DNA of 64,000 bases, taken from Sistotremastrum niveocremeum HHB9708 (taxonomy: Eukaryota > Basidiomycota > Agaricomycetes > Sistotremastrales > Sistotremastraceae). The DNA lies in NCBI GenBank assembly GCA_001630475.1, contig KV419397.1, positions 565,758 to 629,757 of the forward strand, read 5' to 3'. Shown piece by piece: positions 1 through 10,957 of this stretch (position 1 is its first letter; each line of letters opens with the position of its first letter). The translations under genes and the position numbers were made by a program. The notes under the pieces are model-generated. The model saw nothing but the letters and a program-made list of their open reading frames with translations. It had not been told where the DNA came from and ran no database searches.

Positions 1-1201
1 TTGAATGTACGATGCAGACGTCGGGAAGTTCACTCCGTAGATGAGAGGAGAGATGGGGTAATTGGTAGATTGATCGACACTTTGGAAGGAAGTCGTGTGT
101 CAGAAGGCTGCATGTGCGCAACGTTGCAGGTACTTACGTTCCAGACAGCGATGACGGTAAAGTGTAACTGAAAGTGCCATTGGCAGTCGTGATAGTCAAA
201 TTACCGGGAGCAAAAGACGACGCGAGGGTCAAGTAACTGATTGAGCTTGAAGGTGCACCGATTGGTGACATAGTCGAAGTTCCGACGACAGAAACAGCCT
301 GTAAGCATGTCTTCAGTATTTTGATGGCAACGAAGTACTTGATGCTCTCACCTGTCCATTGAGCGCGACCTGGATGGTACTAACGTCGGCGCCTCCAGCT
401 GTTGTAACGGCGATGACGTTAGTCCCGATAGGCTCTGCACTCAAAATATCGGGGTTGACGAAGATTTCCTAATGATCACCCTGAGCCCATGATTCATAGC
501 GAAGCATAAAGACTTACGTCAAGAAGGATTATGTTGTCAAGATGATACTATCGTCGATCAATGAGTAAAGAAACGTAGAGGAACGGTTGACTGACTTACG
601 ATTGCTCCATTCCCTCCGGCTTGGAAGGTTATACGGTCCCAAGTGTCGCTGGCCTATTGAATATAAGAGACGTGAGTTAGTTGATGAATCAACGCTAAGG
701 ACTGGCTTACCAATACGGCACCATTCCCTGGCGGAAGGTTGTTGAAATTGAGGAGGAGAGTAGTGAAGTTATCCGCAGTAATAGTGGCGCCAAATTCAGA
801 GAGAGCCCAACTGGCTGAGCTGTCGCTGTCTGCACTCGACGAAAGCGACACCGACACGTCAGGATTGGCACCCTAGAGAGACAGGGTTCGCTTCGGCTAG
901 TTTAAAGAATCGTAAAGGGAAAGAGACTTACCGAAACGTCAAACTTCAAACCGGCATATGACACAATGGTTGAAGGTCCATCTTTTACTGAGAAAGCAGA
1001 CCATGCTTCGGAGTTGATTGAAATACTGCTGGTTCCCTCAAAGATGTCAGTGGCATCGTAGTTGATGACACTTTGCCAACTCCAGTCTTGCCAGTTGGAG
1101 TTCAGGGCGCCGTCTGCGTAGATGATCTCGTCGGCCTTGACAGTAGCCCAGTACACCGCCAATGTTGCTAGGCGCAACAGCGAGAGCTTGGATTGCATCA
1201 T
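1..1201 (-). CDS. Secreted glycoside hydrolase, probable GH44 endoglucanase (5' part)
   Basis: The protein starts at ATG 1201 (a second ATG follows directly) with a signal peptide (MQSKLSLLRLATLAVYWATV) ending near 'KA'. A beta-rich module follows, beginning IIYADGALNSNWQDWSW; similar 'Y-D-A-L-..W-.DWSW' modules occur in bacterial and fungal secreted proteins. Exons are split by several short GT-AG introns, for example about 874-931. The last visible exon, after an intron near 75-125, reads TNYPISPLIYGVNFPTSA. The 'ISP-IYG-N' motif marks the beginning of the GH44 catalytic domain (endoglucanase/xyloglucanase), which would lie beyond base 1. GH44 rests on this one motif, so it is probable rather than certain. 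The enzyme would act outside the cell on plant beta-glucans. The gene is truncated by the window edge. Confidence 0.6.
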
Positions 1202-2844
1202 CAAGATGATGCTTGGCTAAAGGAATCGCCAGTCGTCGTAGGACTTCTTATACCTCATCGGGTCGAATTCGGGCAAGCAAGTGAATGGAACGACGAGCGA
1301 ACATGATGAAATTCTCTGTCAATCTGCTTGCAAGGCACACAACCGTGACACAAGGCTCCGATGTGCTGACCCTGACCCAGCGCATTTTAGACCCATAAAG
1401 CAACTGAATAGAGCTCAAAATGAAAGAAGACTCTCGAGCAGAAATCTCGGTGACTGAAAGACGCAAGAGCATGGTGGTAGAGTCCAAAGACGTGGCTGTC
1501 GAGATTGAGCCGTCTTTTAGGACGATCTTCGTTCGAACTTCTTGGTCACATTTGCCGAGTGCCATGTGAGGCGGGCGGCAAGGCCCGGCACGGCCGTCGG
1601 CTCGGGCCTTCCGGCGTTCTGAGATTGATGCTTTCGCGGTCTACTATCGGCTACAGTTTCTTACTCCTGAATTTCGACTGGATGCCATCGGACTCGAGCC
1701 CTTTTTTCGTCGGCAGCAACTCTCGGGAGAATGAATATTCCGAGTCAATCGCGTCCAATGTCTTCCCTGTGTTCTGCTCCGCGTGCCATACCCGAACAAG
1801 CAGCTTCCGTCAACCCCTGGCAGGCTTGCACCAACTTGGCAGTATCATCTCGCATTTGAAAATTACCAAGCATTAGCCATGGGCCAGCCAAATCTTGAAA
1901 GATGTCGAAAGCCTGGGCCTCTGTTACGCTTGTCCATCTTTTATCAGGACTTCGAGGGAAATATGTCGAGCGGCCGGCAACGATTGCTTCCCGGTTCCAA
2001 ACTGCTTCGTATCTTGTCCAGGACCTGTCGTGGTAATTTATCGGGTGTAACAAAAGTCCTATTCGCTTGTCTGGATTCTAAAACATATGTCATTGGATCA
2101 GCTGAATGCATTGGGCTAACATGTTGCATGCATCACTAGCATCATCGTCGAATATTCACCAGCACGGCTTTCGTCGAAGGGCCAGCGCCGTTGGTCTCCT
2201 CTGTTTCTCTCACGCCGCCATCTTCTTTGACCTCAAGATACGGCAATAATTCAACAGATTCCTGGGACACACGAGACAGAAACGTAAGGCTCAATCGCTA
2301 TCCAACCTTATCATACTATTAATAAAGGACTAGCAAGACCGAGATCCTCGACGAGTCCTGTATATGATAAGGCCGCTCATTGTGGACGTCTGCAGTATTT
2401 CACTTCTCAATCACATCGCGCTATCCGGTCGTCATTCAGCAGTCTCGTCTGTGAACCCTCCTGCTCTATCCTGAGCATGGCGAGGGCTTCATGCAACTAC
2501 TGCGCGATTTCTGTACAATTATATAGTATATAAGGGCATATATTATCATCAAGCCTTATTAAACCCAAAATCTGCGTATACCAGGATTAGCAATGTCCAA
2601 CCGTCGATTCGTTTTTTGACTCGTGCTGCCATCTGCATTACTTGCAACATTATTATAATCTTGGCCTCAGCACAACCAGCACAACCTGGTGCCGATGATG
2701 CCGAGTAAGTAGCGGATTCGGAAGTCGGAAACGCGACTCAACTTGAAGGCGAGCGACACTGGCAACTCGAGCCACCTCTTGAACTCGAATTAAAACGTTG
2801 CAACATCTAGTTCATCTCAGAACAGTCCGAATTACCACTCAATT
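1202..2844. other. Intergenic, 1.6 kb
   Basis: This stretch lies between divergent genes, the GH44-like gene leaving to the left and the DUF7918 gene to the right. Several open frames of 60-125 codons exist on both strands, but none shows a recognisable domain, a signal peptide or a consistent exon pattern. A short GC-rich patch lies near 1565-1620. It probably contains both promoters. Confidence 0.4.
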
Positions 2845-4126
2845 ATGCGCTTCGACGATCTTGAAGTCTGGGTTGAAGTTGACGGCCAACCGCTCAAAGA
2901 ATATGGTACAAGGACAGGTCCAGGGGATACTGACAAAGTGAAGAGCAAGACTACGTGTTATGTTGCCAGTTCACGGGGGAAAGTAAGCAGCCGGATGATT
3001 CCACTTCCGACATTCATGCGAATCTCAATCTCTCTCATTCCCTCAAGGCTTTTAAAGTCGGTGTACGCGACTTGCGGGCGAGGCAAATGCCTGAGAGGGC
3101 TGCCTATCTGTATCTTGATGGTCGGTGGCGTCATGGCACTCACTTTTACAACTCCGAAGTCTTTCTTTAGGATCCTATGTGACATCGAGGTTCTCTTCGT
3201 CGAGATCCCTGATGGATGGATGCACCATGCCCAATGGGCTTGTCTCGCCATTTTTGTTCGCGGACATGAAACTGACTGGTGAGGGGTCATGAGACATTGA
3301 CGATTGAAATAACTTGATGACCACCGTTTCAAGACGAAACGAGAGCATGCGAGACAGATCCAGAGCGTATTCGTAATATGGGTACTGTCAAGATATCAGT
3401 CGATTTCGTTGAACGCAGGGGCGTGAGTAGCGCACCTAGCGCCAGACCAGAATTTAAATCTCTCCCGATGAACGAAAGAGTGAAGAAAGGAGGAGGACAT
3501 TGTGCAGTGCTTGGAGAGCCAGGTATTCCATCTTCTTTCTCGTCCGATCCCTTGAGTCTAATAAATTGAATAACCAGTGCTCCGGACCCAATCACGAAGG
3601 AAAGACCGGGACGTTGTAGAAACAATCAAGGGTATGCCCGTTATAGAATTCGTGTTCTCATATGCCCCGGAGGGTACGTGAGTCCCATCGAATGCTGAGA
3701 GCAATGCTCACAGATCCTATGCTTTAGATTGGCTTCGAGCCAAGAACATAATCACTGCAACGCTCAACCCACAACCCATTCCGTCAACCTCAAACGCCTT
3801 GAAGCGTCGCAATCCAAATATCGAGACCACGAACAAGCCAAACAAGTCCCTCAAGACTTCCACCCAATCGCGGCCATCTCAAGCAGACACTGGCATCAAG
3901 ATAGAACTACACGACGATGAACTGCTCGAAGCAGATGACGCTCGGCTGCTCCGGCAGCTTGCGGTACGCTCTTCGATGATTGTGCCTCTTCGCTTTGACG
4001 CTTATTACCCATTAGGATAAAATCAAGAATAAAAAGAAGGCACAGGGGATTGTCAAGTTTGAGCCTTTGGTTCCGGATGCGGGGCTCCTTCGAAGAGGCG
4101 AAGTCATTGACCTCACCGATGACTGA
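2845..4126 (+). CDS. DUF7918 domain protein
   Basis: This is a basidiomycete protein of unknown function. Exon 1 begins MRFDDLEVWVEVDGQPLKEY, the usual DUF7918 opening, and ends at 2982. Following GT-AG introns gives AFKVGVRDLRARQMPERAAY, then YLYLDG/SYVTSRF, then LVSPFLFADMKLT, and then GTVKISVDFVERRG with MNERVKKGGGHCAVLGEP. Next come VIEFVFSYAPE and DWLRAKNII, the segments normally conserved in this family. The C-terminal part is charged and low in complexity, and the last exon ends VIDLTDD before TGA at 4124-4126. An intron with donor GTCGGT (about 3119-3170) must be removed to keep the frame. No signal peptide or membrane segment is seen, so it is probably intracellular. DUF7918 genes are abundant in mushrooms; their role is not known. 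Confidence 0.75.
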
Positions 4127-4520
4127 TCACGAATAGGCCCGCCGTCTTTCCATAGACTTCAGTCGGATCTCGTTGATCGTCCTCCCACTTATCTTACATA
4201 TCTTCTCGATTTCATTCACCATTTATTGATCTTTTATTTCCGTCTTCTTACTTCGGGGAACGCCTCTGTTTTTGAATTAGTGATTCTCATACATACTCGT
4301 TGCTGGACGGGATATTGTTTACACCCAGTTTTTGAAGAATTAATCATGTATTTTAATCTGAGAGCTGTGTATACTCCAGAGAGATGATAGAACTTTTGAA
4401 AGCAGAGAAAACATGTACAGCAAAGAAGAAGTCCGCGAGAATAACACAAAAGTCCAGAATATCATCTATCCATACTACACTCGAACTCAGGGTGCCAGTA
4501 CGGACTGCATATGCTCTCAT
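4127..4520. other. Convergent intergenic region
   Basis: This 390 bp holds the 3' ends of the DUF7918 gene (left) and the GPI-protein gene (right). It is AT-rich, as expected for 3' UTRs, and nothing else is recognisable. Confidence 0.4.
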
Positions 4521-6157
4521 TCACAGAGTATAAGTAGCAGCAACGACTAACAATCCACCAATCAGAGACATAACGCTAGAAGCTACCAACGTGAATCCAG
4601 CAGAGGTGTTCGAGGGAGTAGATGCGCTTCCGGTAGACGAAGAGGAACCGCTACCGCTCTTCGATGAAGCAGAGGAAGTATGAGATGAGCCCGTCGCAGA
4701 TGATGATGCAGATGAAGAAGACGAGCTCGAGCCGGCAGCTGGGAGGCCGGTGAGAGTGATGGAGGTCCATTGAGCAGCGGCGTTGGTGGATGCGTCGCCT
4801 TGGGTGTAAGGGAGGAAGAAGAGTTTTTCGTCGGATGTGAGTTGCACGAGCGCATTGACACTGGCGTAGAAAGTGGAAGCGGATTTATCGGAAGGACCAG
4901 CGAGCTGTGCTGTTGTGTTGCTCTGAGAAGGATAGTTTGAGTTTGAGCTAGGGTATACAATCAAAGTGGCTACTGACCTCGACATTGATAACATAGGTCG
5001 CAGAGGCATCATCGGGAATGAAGGCAAATTCTTGCTGGACCTAAAGGAGACAGCATCTAGTGAGATCACAAACGCTGGTGAAAGATAGCTCGACATACGC
5101 CTTGTCCGGAAGGTTGGAAGAACGAGGCAACCTGACCGTGAGTTTCAGGGAAGTTGTTACTGCTTCCGTTAATAGGATAGGCTTGAGGGGTGGGCTGGAA
5201 GAATGAGACTGAAACCAGGGTCATTTTCTGCGCCGAAGAAATATAAGGGACACTATTCTCACAGTGGATGACAAAAATGTCCGCAGTCCCTGGTTGGGCG
5301 CCGGGGACGTTCAGGAAATGAATATGGTTTTGAGCCAGGGCCATAACGGGGTCGTAACCATCGGTTGTGAAGGGGGGGTTGCTGACAGCCAGCCAGGGAA
5401 TAGAACTGGAAGTTGCAGTCGTTTTGAGGGCCGAAAAGTCGAGGTTGTAGAGAGCACCATGGGAGAGCGCGTCTATAGGTATTCTCAGTCGTGAAGATGT
5501 TACGGGAAGACGCGAAAGGCGCACAGAAGACGTTGGTGTCGTGATCCAGAATAGCATCGAAAGATGTGAGGTCAAAGTTGGAAGAGCCACCCGTGTTGGA
5601 TGTGGAGATCTGCTGCGTTGTCCATGACTTGGCTGGTAAAACGTTCAATATCAAGCGGCCACGTTCACAAGCTAAATGGAAGCACACCTGTTGCATCGTA
5701 GATGCCTACATTGTCTGGATTAGATGCGTCTCCGTTGATGACATAGATTGCGCTGAAGAACTATGCTCAAGGTTAGTAAAGACTCTGAGACAATACGTAT
5801 AGGCTAATATCGTTACCTGAGCGAGGTAGCAAGTCGTGTTGGCGCCGTCGAATGGCCTGTATCAAGCATTTACATTGATTTTCTGATGCGCTCTTTTGCA
5901 CCCAGCACTTACGGTCGTCCGGTCGTGGTGATGTCAGTGACTGCGCCATCTACAAAGGGTGAATCCCTGAGCTCCGCCTGTACTCAAAGTCACTCACTGC
6001 CATTCCAAGTTGATTGCGGACCCAGATTAAAGTCCTTCCCACCAAAGCCGAACGCGAGAAGGTTGAAGTCTGAGTCAAAAGCGAGGCAAGGAGACGTATG
6101 AACTTGTTGGATGAGGAGGGAAAACGAAAGTAGAGCAGAGAGAGCGATTGAGAGCAT
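4521..6157 (-). CDS. Secreted GPI-anchored Ser-rich protein, propeller-like
   Basis: ATG at 6157 gives a signal peptide (MLSIALSALLSFSLLIQQVH). It is followed by LAFDSDFNLLAFGFGGKDFN, the start of a conserved Agaricomycete secreted protein whose repeats resemble a beta-propeller. Later exons contain FDAILDHDTNVFCA, VMALAQNHIHFLNVPGAQ and ADIFVIHCENS. After about 300 residues comes a Ser/Gly linker (around 4620-4740), and the protein ends in a hydrophobic tail (SSVMSLIGGLLVVAATYTL), the layout of a GPI-anchoring signal. At least six exons are separated by short introns. It is likely attached to the plasma membrane or cell wall. No catalytic motif is visible and the function is unknown. The family assignment is from memory of similar mushroom proteins; the secretion and GPI signals are seen directly. 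Confidence 0.72.
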
Positions 6158-6381
6158 GTTTATTGCGCAAGACGACGAGTAGAGAAATTAAGTGGAAAAT
6201 GCAAAGTAGACTCCGTTGAGAAGGAAATGCAGAACAAGGGAAACGTATATGTAAAATATTTATAGCATGAGAGGATACACGATGGCGCTCGGCCTTCTCT
6301 CTCCGAAACTCCGTCCTTCTTCCAACCCTTTACGTCACAGACCCAAAAATAGAAAATCATCACAGAAAATCGTCACAAAAA

Positions 6382-8980
6382 TCAAGCATGGTCGTGTTCT
6401 GAGGCTGGAGGAGAGGCTGTACGAAGAGACCTCCAAGTATTACGTCTAATATATGGAAGTCCGTCGCTTTCGTCAACTATCAAGCAAAATCAGTGAAAAG
6501 GTAAAATCAAGCAGAACAATAAACCCACGTTTTTCAGGATCGTCGTCAAGGCTGCCCTCTCGGTCAAGGACGATCTTGCCAGTACTCCTGTCCAGTTTGA
6601 ATCGCTTGTTTCGCAAAGCCTGGACGATCTCCTTCTCCTGTTGTTTGCCGTGCATCAAATTCCCGAAATCCGAGTTTGCCGTGATCGCGACTGCGGAAGC
6701 AATGGTACCAGGAGAGTGATGCAAGGCGAGAGGCTCTCGGAGCTTCTTGTGGTATAAGTGTACTATGAATCCCAAGCAGCCAAGTATGACCAGGGCTGCT
6801 GCTAAAATATGGGTTGCTATAGGACTACGAGAGATGATCAGACATTCATGTTCGAACGGCTGTGGCACAATGATCATACCTCAAAAGAATTCGGCTCTGC
6901 ACGGTGTTGATTTTGAGCTCGATATGAGATGAGGGATCACTGTCGACGAAATAGACAGAGCTTGCGACCAAAGCCAAATAGAGCGACTATAGAGAGTCGT
7001 GTTAGAACGTCCGAAGGACAGCAAGAAAACAACTCACGTAGACTTGATCCGTCAATTCCACCCATCCGGTCCCGCTATTGTTGAACATGATATCAGTGCC
7101 ATTGTTCATGACCGCAGATTGCCAGATAGCTGCGGGCAGGATGGACTGTGTGGCATTTTCTCGTCCCAATACATATCTACAGGCAAATGAGTACTCCCTA
7201 GATTAGATTAACATTTCGACTTGCCTGTCAGGGTTGGTAAGGTTGAAAGCAATTCCATTCAACGGTATTCCATTCATGGGCGGTCCGGTAATATTATCGC
7301 CTCCGGGCCAAGGGACATTCGAAACTGTAACGTTTTGCAATGATCCGTCTTGACAGTTAACTTCCACGTCGACATTAGCTACCGAGATCGCAGGCTGACA
7401 AAATGTCACTGCAGCGAGCGATTGCGACGAGTCGAAGACCCAGAAGACGACCGGCTTGTATTCATCTGGTGTTGTGGAGACGTTCCCTGTGAGACACTGG
7501 GTTACTAGCTGGACACCCCATTGCTGTGTTGCATTAGTGTCGATGAAGAATTGGGAAGTGCAGCTGGAAATTGGGTGGTTCGGTAAGAAGGGTATACTCC
7601 AGAACAATCACGCAGGAACTCACTCGCCCCATGTGGCATTCAAGTCCACTCCACCCCTTGGATCCTGGGCGATTCCAACAGAATCTGCCGCCTCACAACC
7701 AGACCAAGTTTTGATGCCAACCGTATTTGCAAAGATGGTCCCATTCAGCGTTTGATTGGTTGGTACCTGCATTCGCGCCCTCGGTGAATATTCTTGAAAC
7801 ACAACCTATCATACTTACCACAAAGGGTTGCACCGTCCAGCCATCCTTAATGAAAGCGGGATCAGGCAGTGCATACAACGCTTGAGCTTCAGCATATCCA
7901 GCTGCGGAGACAAATCTGTCACGATGCCCTTGAGCATGTCTGATCGCGTTGAGCGTCAACTAATCACATACGGTACCAAATTACTGAAGTCAGGACTTAG
8001 CCCAACAGTCTTTAGGTTACGGACTGAAGTAGGTGGCAGCGGGAGCCAGATATTGCGCACTGTAAGCCATCCAGCAGCCAATGGTTGGAACGCCAGACCC
8101 CCAAGGGCGATAATTGAAGCTAGCGTCACGACCCAATGCTTGTTCGATGCCGCATGCATCCATATCAGAAACGTGCTGGGCATGGTTAGTACACGGTCGG
8201 CTGAGAATAGCCATTGTGACGCACTTCGTCCGAGTGTAGTCAAGAAGTAAAGTGGTCTCTGACTTGGCATTCCCGTGCGCAAGATCGATGTAAGGCTGCA
8301 TCCTCTGAATCTCAATGTTCGTCCACGACCAAAGACCGATTATTATCATAGCCACGATTGTCGGCGGTAATGTCTGACGTATCGGTAAGCTAAAATTGAG
8401 AGACAGAGGCGATGTTTTAAACTCACGAACGCAAAGTGTCTGACTCCAGTTTGAGAATTTGCCGCATCTGTGGCCCATCCTATTCCGGCGGTCAATGTCA
8501 GAGACAATTCGCCTCGGAAAACAACACACCTGAATGTTCCTGAGAGAAATGCAGAGCGATCTCAATTGCCACTGCAATGCCCAGCATGGATCCAACGAGC
8601 AACACAATGTACCAAGTCCGAAGCGAGATAGGAATCTTTGCAGAGCCGATAAATATTAAGGGAAATTCATACATGTCATCAAACTTACCCATCTCTTCTC
8701 TGCTCCCATGATGGGTGGAATAGCGTTTGGGTCGTCTGGCGGAGGAGAGACAATTTCACTCCACTATTCAGTCTTATCAGCCTCGCGAGGTCGAGGCGGA
8801 AAAATAGTACCACGGGATCGGTACCTTAGCGTATCTATATACATATTTTGGTCCTTTTGTTCCGTACATCTCGTCCTCGATCCGGATTGGGTCCCAGGGT
8901 CCTTGTCCTTGAGGCAAGTCCGAGATCGTGTAGCGTCGCTGGTGGTTCGTATTGTTGAGGCCAGGAGGTCGAGCAGTCAT
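6382..8980 (-). CDS. DUF3433 multi-pass membrane protein
   Basis: ATG at 8980 starts MTARPPGLNNTNHQRRYTIS. A cytosolic-type N-terminus with DLPQGQGPWDPIRI is followed by a first membrane segment (TWYIVLLVGSMLGIAVAIEI). Next come PPTIVAMIIIGLWSWTNIEI, the family block KMQPYIDL-like (RMQPYIDLAHGNAKSETTLL) and a third hydrophobic stretch near 8080-8160. The middle is a long luminal or extracellular part with several NxS/T sites (about 7200-7900), then a last membrane segment (ILAAALVILGCLGFIVHLYH) and a charged cytosolic tail. A final 48-nt intron carries the frame past an in-frame stop at 6473 to TGA at 6382-6384, ending ASEHDHA. The order of membrane segments and conserved blocks fits DUF3433, a fungal family without known function. 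The exact positions of some middle introns are not resolved. Confidence 0.7.
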
Positions 8981-10022
8981 TCTGAATGGTAGCGAATGAA
9001 TGAGGGTTGATCAGAAGATAGAGGCTACATATGCATCATCCTGCACTCCATATACGCTATGTCTGGCAGCATAGCGAGGGAAGGCAGTACGGTCGTAGGG
9101 TTTCACCGGTGAAGCATGGCTCGCTTCAGAAGCAAACGAAAATTTGAACAGCCTGCATGAAAGGCTGGAATAGGAGGTATAGCCCTCAATCAGGTAACGG
9201 ACTTGGTCCGAGAGATCCTCTTGAGTCCTCGAAGGCTCGAAGGAGCTTTCATCACGCTGGCACAGCCTAGGCCAGGGGGTCGAGACCCTGTCGCAGAGAT
9301 TTTAAAAAAAAATCCACAGAAAAGCATGTGCGAGTGGTGGTGCGATAATGTGGGCACCGGTGGATACGGTTGCCATTTTGTATCCTCTAAAATCCATAGC
9401 GAAGTGTCTGAAGCTGGCAAAGTGGAATCTGGGGAACTGGAAGGAGATTGCCGAAAAGGATCGGCACTCGATCAAGTCCTTGAACCCTGCGATCACCAAA
9501 AGACGTCGATTTTGCGAGCAAAAGTAAAGGCCATAGCATCGGATATTCAATTCAATCCTCAGGAAGCAGAAATACGATTTCGAAGAGACATGGCGACAAT
9601 TTCAGGGTGCCGGAAAGTAAGTCCGCTAAGTCCGATGGGACGGAACCTGTTGAAATGGAAAACCAAATGCGTCAGAGAAGATCAAGCTGAGCATTGAGAC
9701 TCGCCTCAGTGGATAGTCTGAAGCAGGATAGACCTGATGTCGGGCCTTGGACAAAAGCAACTTGGTGGTAAAATCCTGAACTGACGCCAAAACACGTCAA
9801 CAAGCCAAAACAAACACTTTGCAAGCTGCCTCACCGCGGTTGCGCGCTGGTCACCTAGCTCGTCGATCACTCTTTTCTTCGTCTCTTTTCGCGTCTTTTT
9901 CTTCCGCATTAATCTTCCTCGGTGTTCTGTTCATCACTTTCACGAAACTCCACGAAATTTCCGCGCGTTCGCCACAGCCAAGACCTATCACGACTATACC
10001 GAAACTGCACAATCCAGATAAC
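8981..10022. other. Divergent intergenic region, 1.0 kb
   Basis: This region separates the DUF3433 gene from the small plus-strand gene. An open frame of 164 codons (9203-9697, +) has no recognisable domain, and its composition gives no coding signal, so I do not call it. Near 9262-9300 an inverted repeat CAGGG/CCCTG with loop GGTCGAGA is followed by an A-rich run; this resembles a pol III B-box but no full tRNA folds. C/T-rich stretches at 9840-9960 lie just upstream of the next start codon and are typical fungal promoter/5' UTR sequence. Confidence 0.35.
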
Positions 10023-10604
10023 ATGTCAGAAACCATTGTTGACACTGCATCTCCTAATGCCACACGTGCATCCGAGTCGTCCTTGGAGTTGCCTGCCTCA
10101 TCAGACTCTGCACCGTCTCCCTCGACGGAAGATTGGGACAGGACGACCTCGGAAGAGGTACAGGAGGTCGCGGCACCCAGCGGTCCTTCCACACCGCCCT
10201 CTCGATCTCAGAGTGGCATTCCTGAACAAGTGGATGAGACCCCCAACACCGCGAACGCGCGTAGATCACTCACGGAGTTGATGAAAGCTCATGCCGAAAA
10301 GGGCAAAGATCTCAACCTGAGCGATGAAGACGCGGAAAGATTGACTGAAGAACTTGGGAACTGGGTTCGTCCCCTCCTTATTGGATCTATCTGACATCCA
10401 CTAACTTATCTATGTGACTAGATCAACTCCGATTCTTCCCCTTATGAACCCGATGACGACTTTTTCTGCCGCCGTTCTTCGTTGGACGACGCCGCGCTGC
10501 AGAGGCACCTTACTGCTAATTCCAACCCGACCAACGCCCGTCCACGGGGTCAAAGCGAATCAGTGGCTTGCCGTGCCCCCACTGTTGCGGCAACGCGTGG
10601 TTGA
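10023..10604 (+). CDS. Small acidic conserved hypothetical protein
   Basis: ATG at 10023 opens MSETIVDTASPNATRASESS. Removing one intron (about 10365-10421) gives a protein of about 175 residues. The first 85 residues are rich in Ser, Glu and Pro and look disordered. The second part is ordered-looking and helical (RRSLTELMKAHAEKGKDLNL, DAERLTEELGNWINSDSSPY, then DDDFFCRRSSLDDAALQRHL). Splicing joins ELGNW directly to INSDSSPYE in frame, which supports the model. I recall similar short proteins in other mushrooms, but the function is unknown. An upstream in-frame ATG at 9819 would add 68 residues of Ser/Phe/Arg-rich sequence typical of a translated 5' UTR, so the later start is preferred. The gene runs divergently from the DUF3433 gene. 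Confidence 0.6.
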
Positions 10605-10957
10605 TCACTATTAGAGCGCATCAACTGCCGGTCCAACTTTACTTTTGCATTTACTTCAACTTTTCACTTCACGAACCACCCCATTTCATCCTTGACTCAC
10701 GACCTATCACGACCTTCACGATTCTGACGACCTGATATGATCACTAATATTATTATTTCATTCCGCTTCTGAGACCTTTGCTTTTCCCCTTTGACATCAC
10801 GATCTCATTTCAGTTTGTGAAAATTCTTAGGTCCTTTATCTTTATCAATAGGCGTCGTCGTATGCCGTTTACTGATGTCTATTACTTGTTCAAGCAAATG
10901 GAACATGTTTTGTAAATACATTCCATGCTATGTCGTATCCAATGTGATATTTTGAGA
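10605..10957. other. Convergent intergenic region
   Basis: These 353 bp are AT-rich and hold the 3' UTRs of the small plus-strand gene and of LYS2. No other feature is seen. Confidence 0.4.

Noticed and set aside
1248-1565. Minus-strand open frame of 105 codons (starting MALGKCDQEV)
   Set aside because: It has no recognisable domain, no signal peptide and no connecting exons, and lies in a promoter region between divergent genes.
9255-9320. Possible tRNA (B-box-like GGTCGAGA between inverted CAGGG/CCCTG)
   Set aside because: No acceptor, D or anticodon arms can be paired around it, so it is not a tRNA. It could be a decayed pol III gene, but that cannot be supported.
9203-9697. Plus-strand open frame of 164 codons
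   Set aside because: No domain or coding bias is visible and no splice sites extend it, so it is treated as chance.
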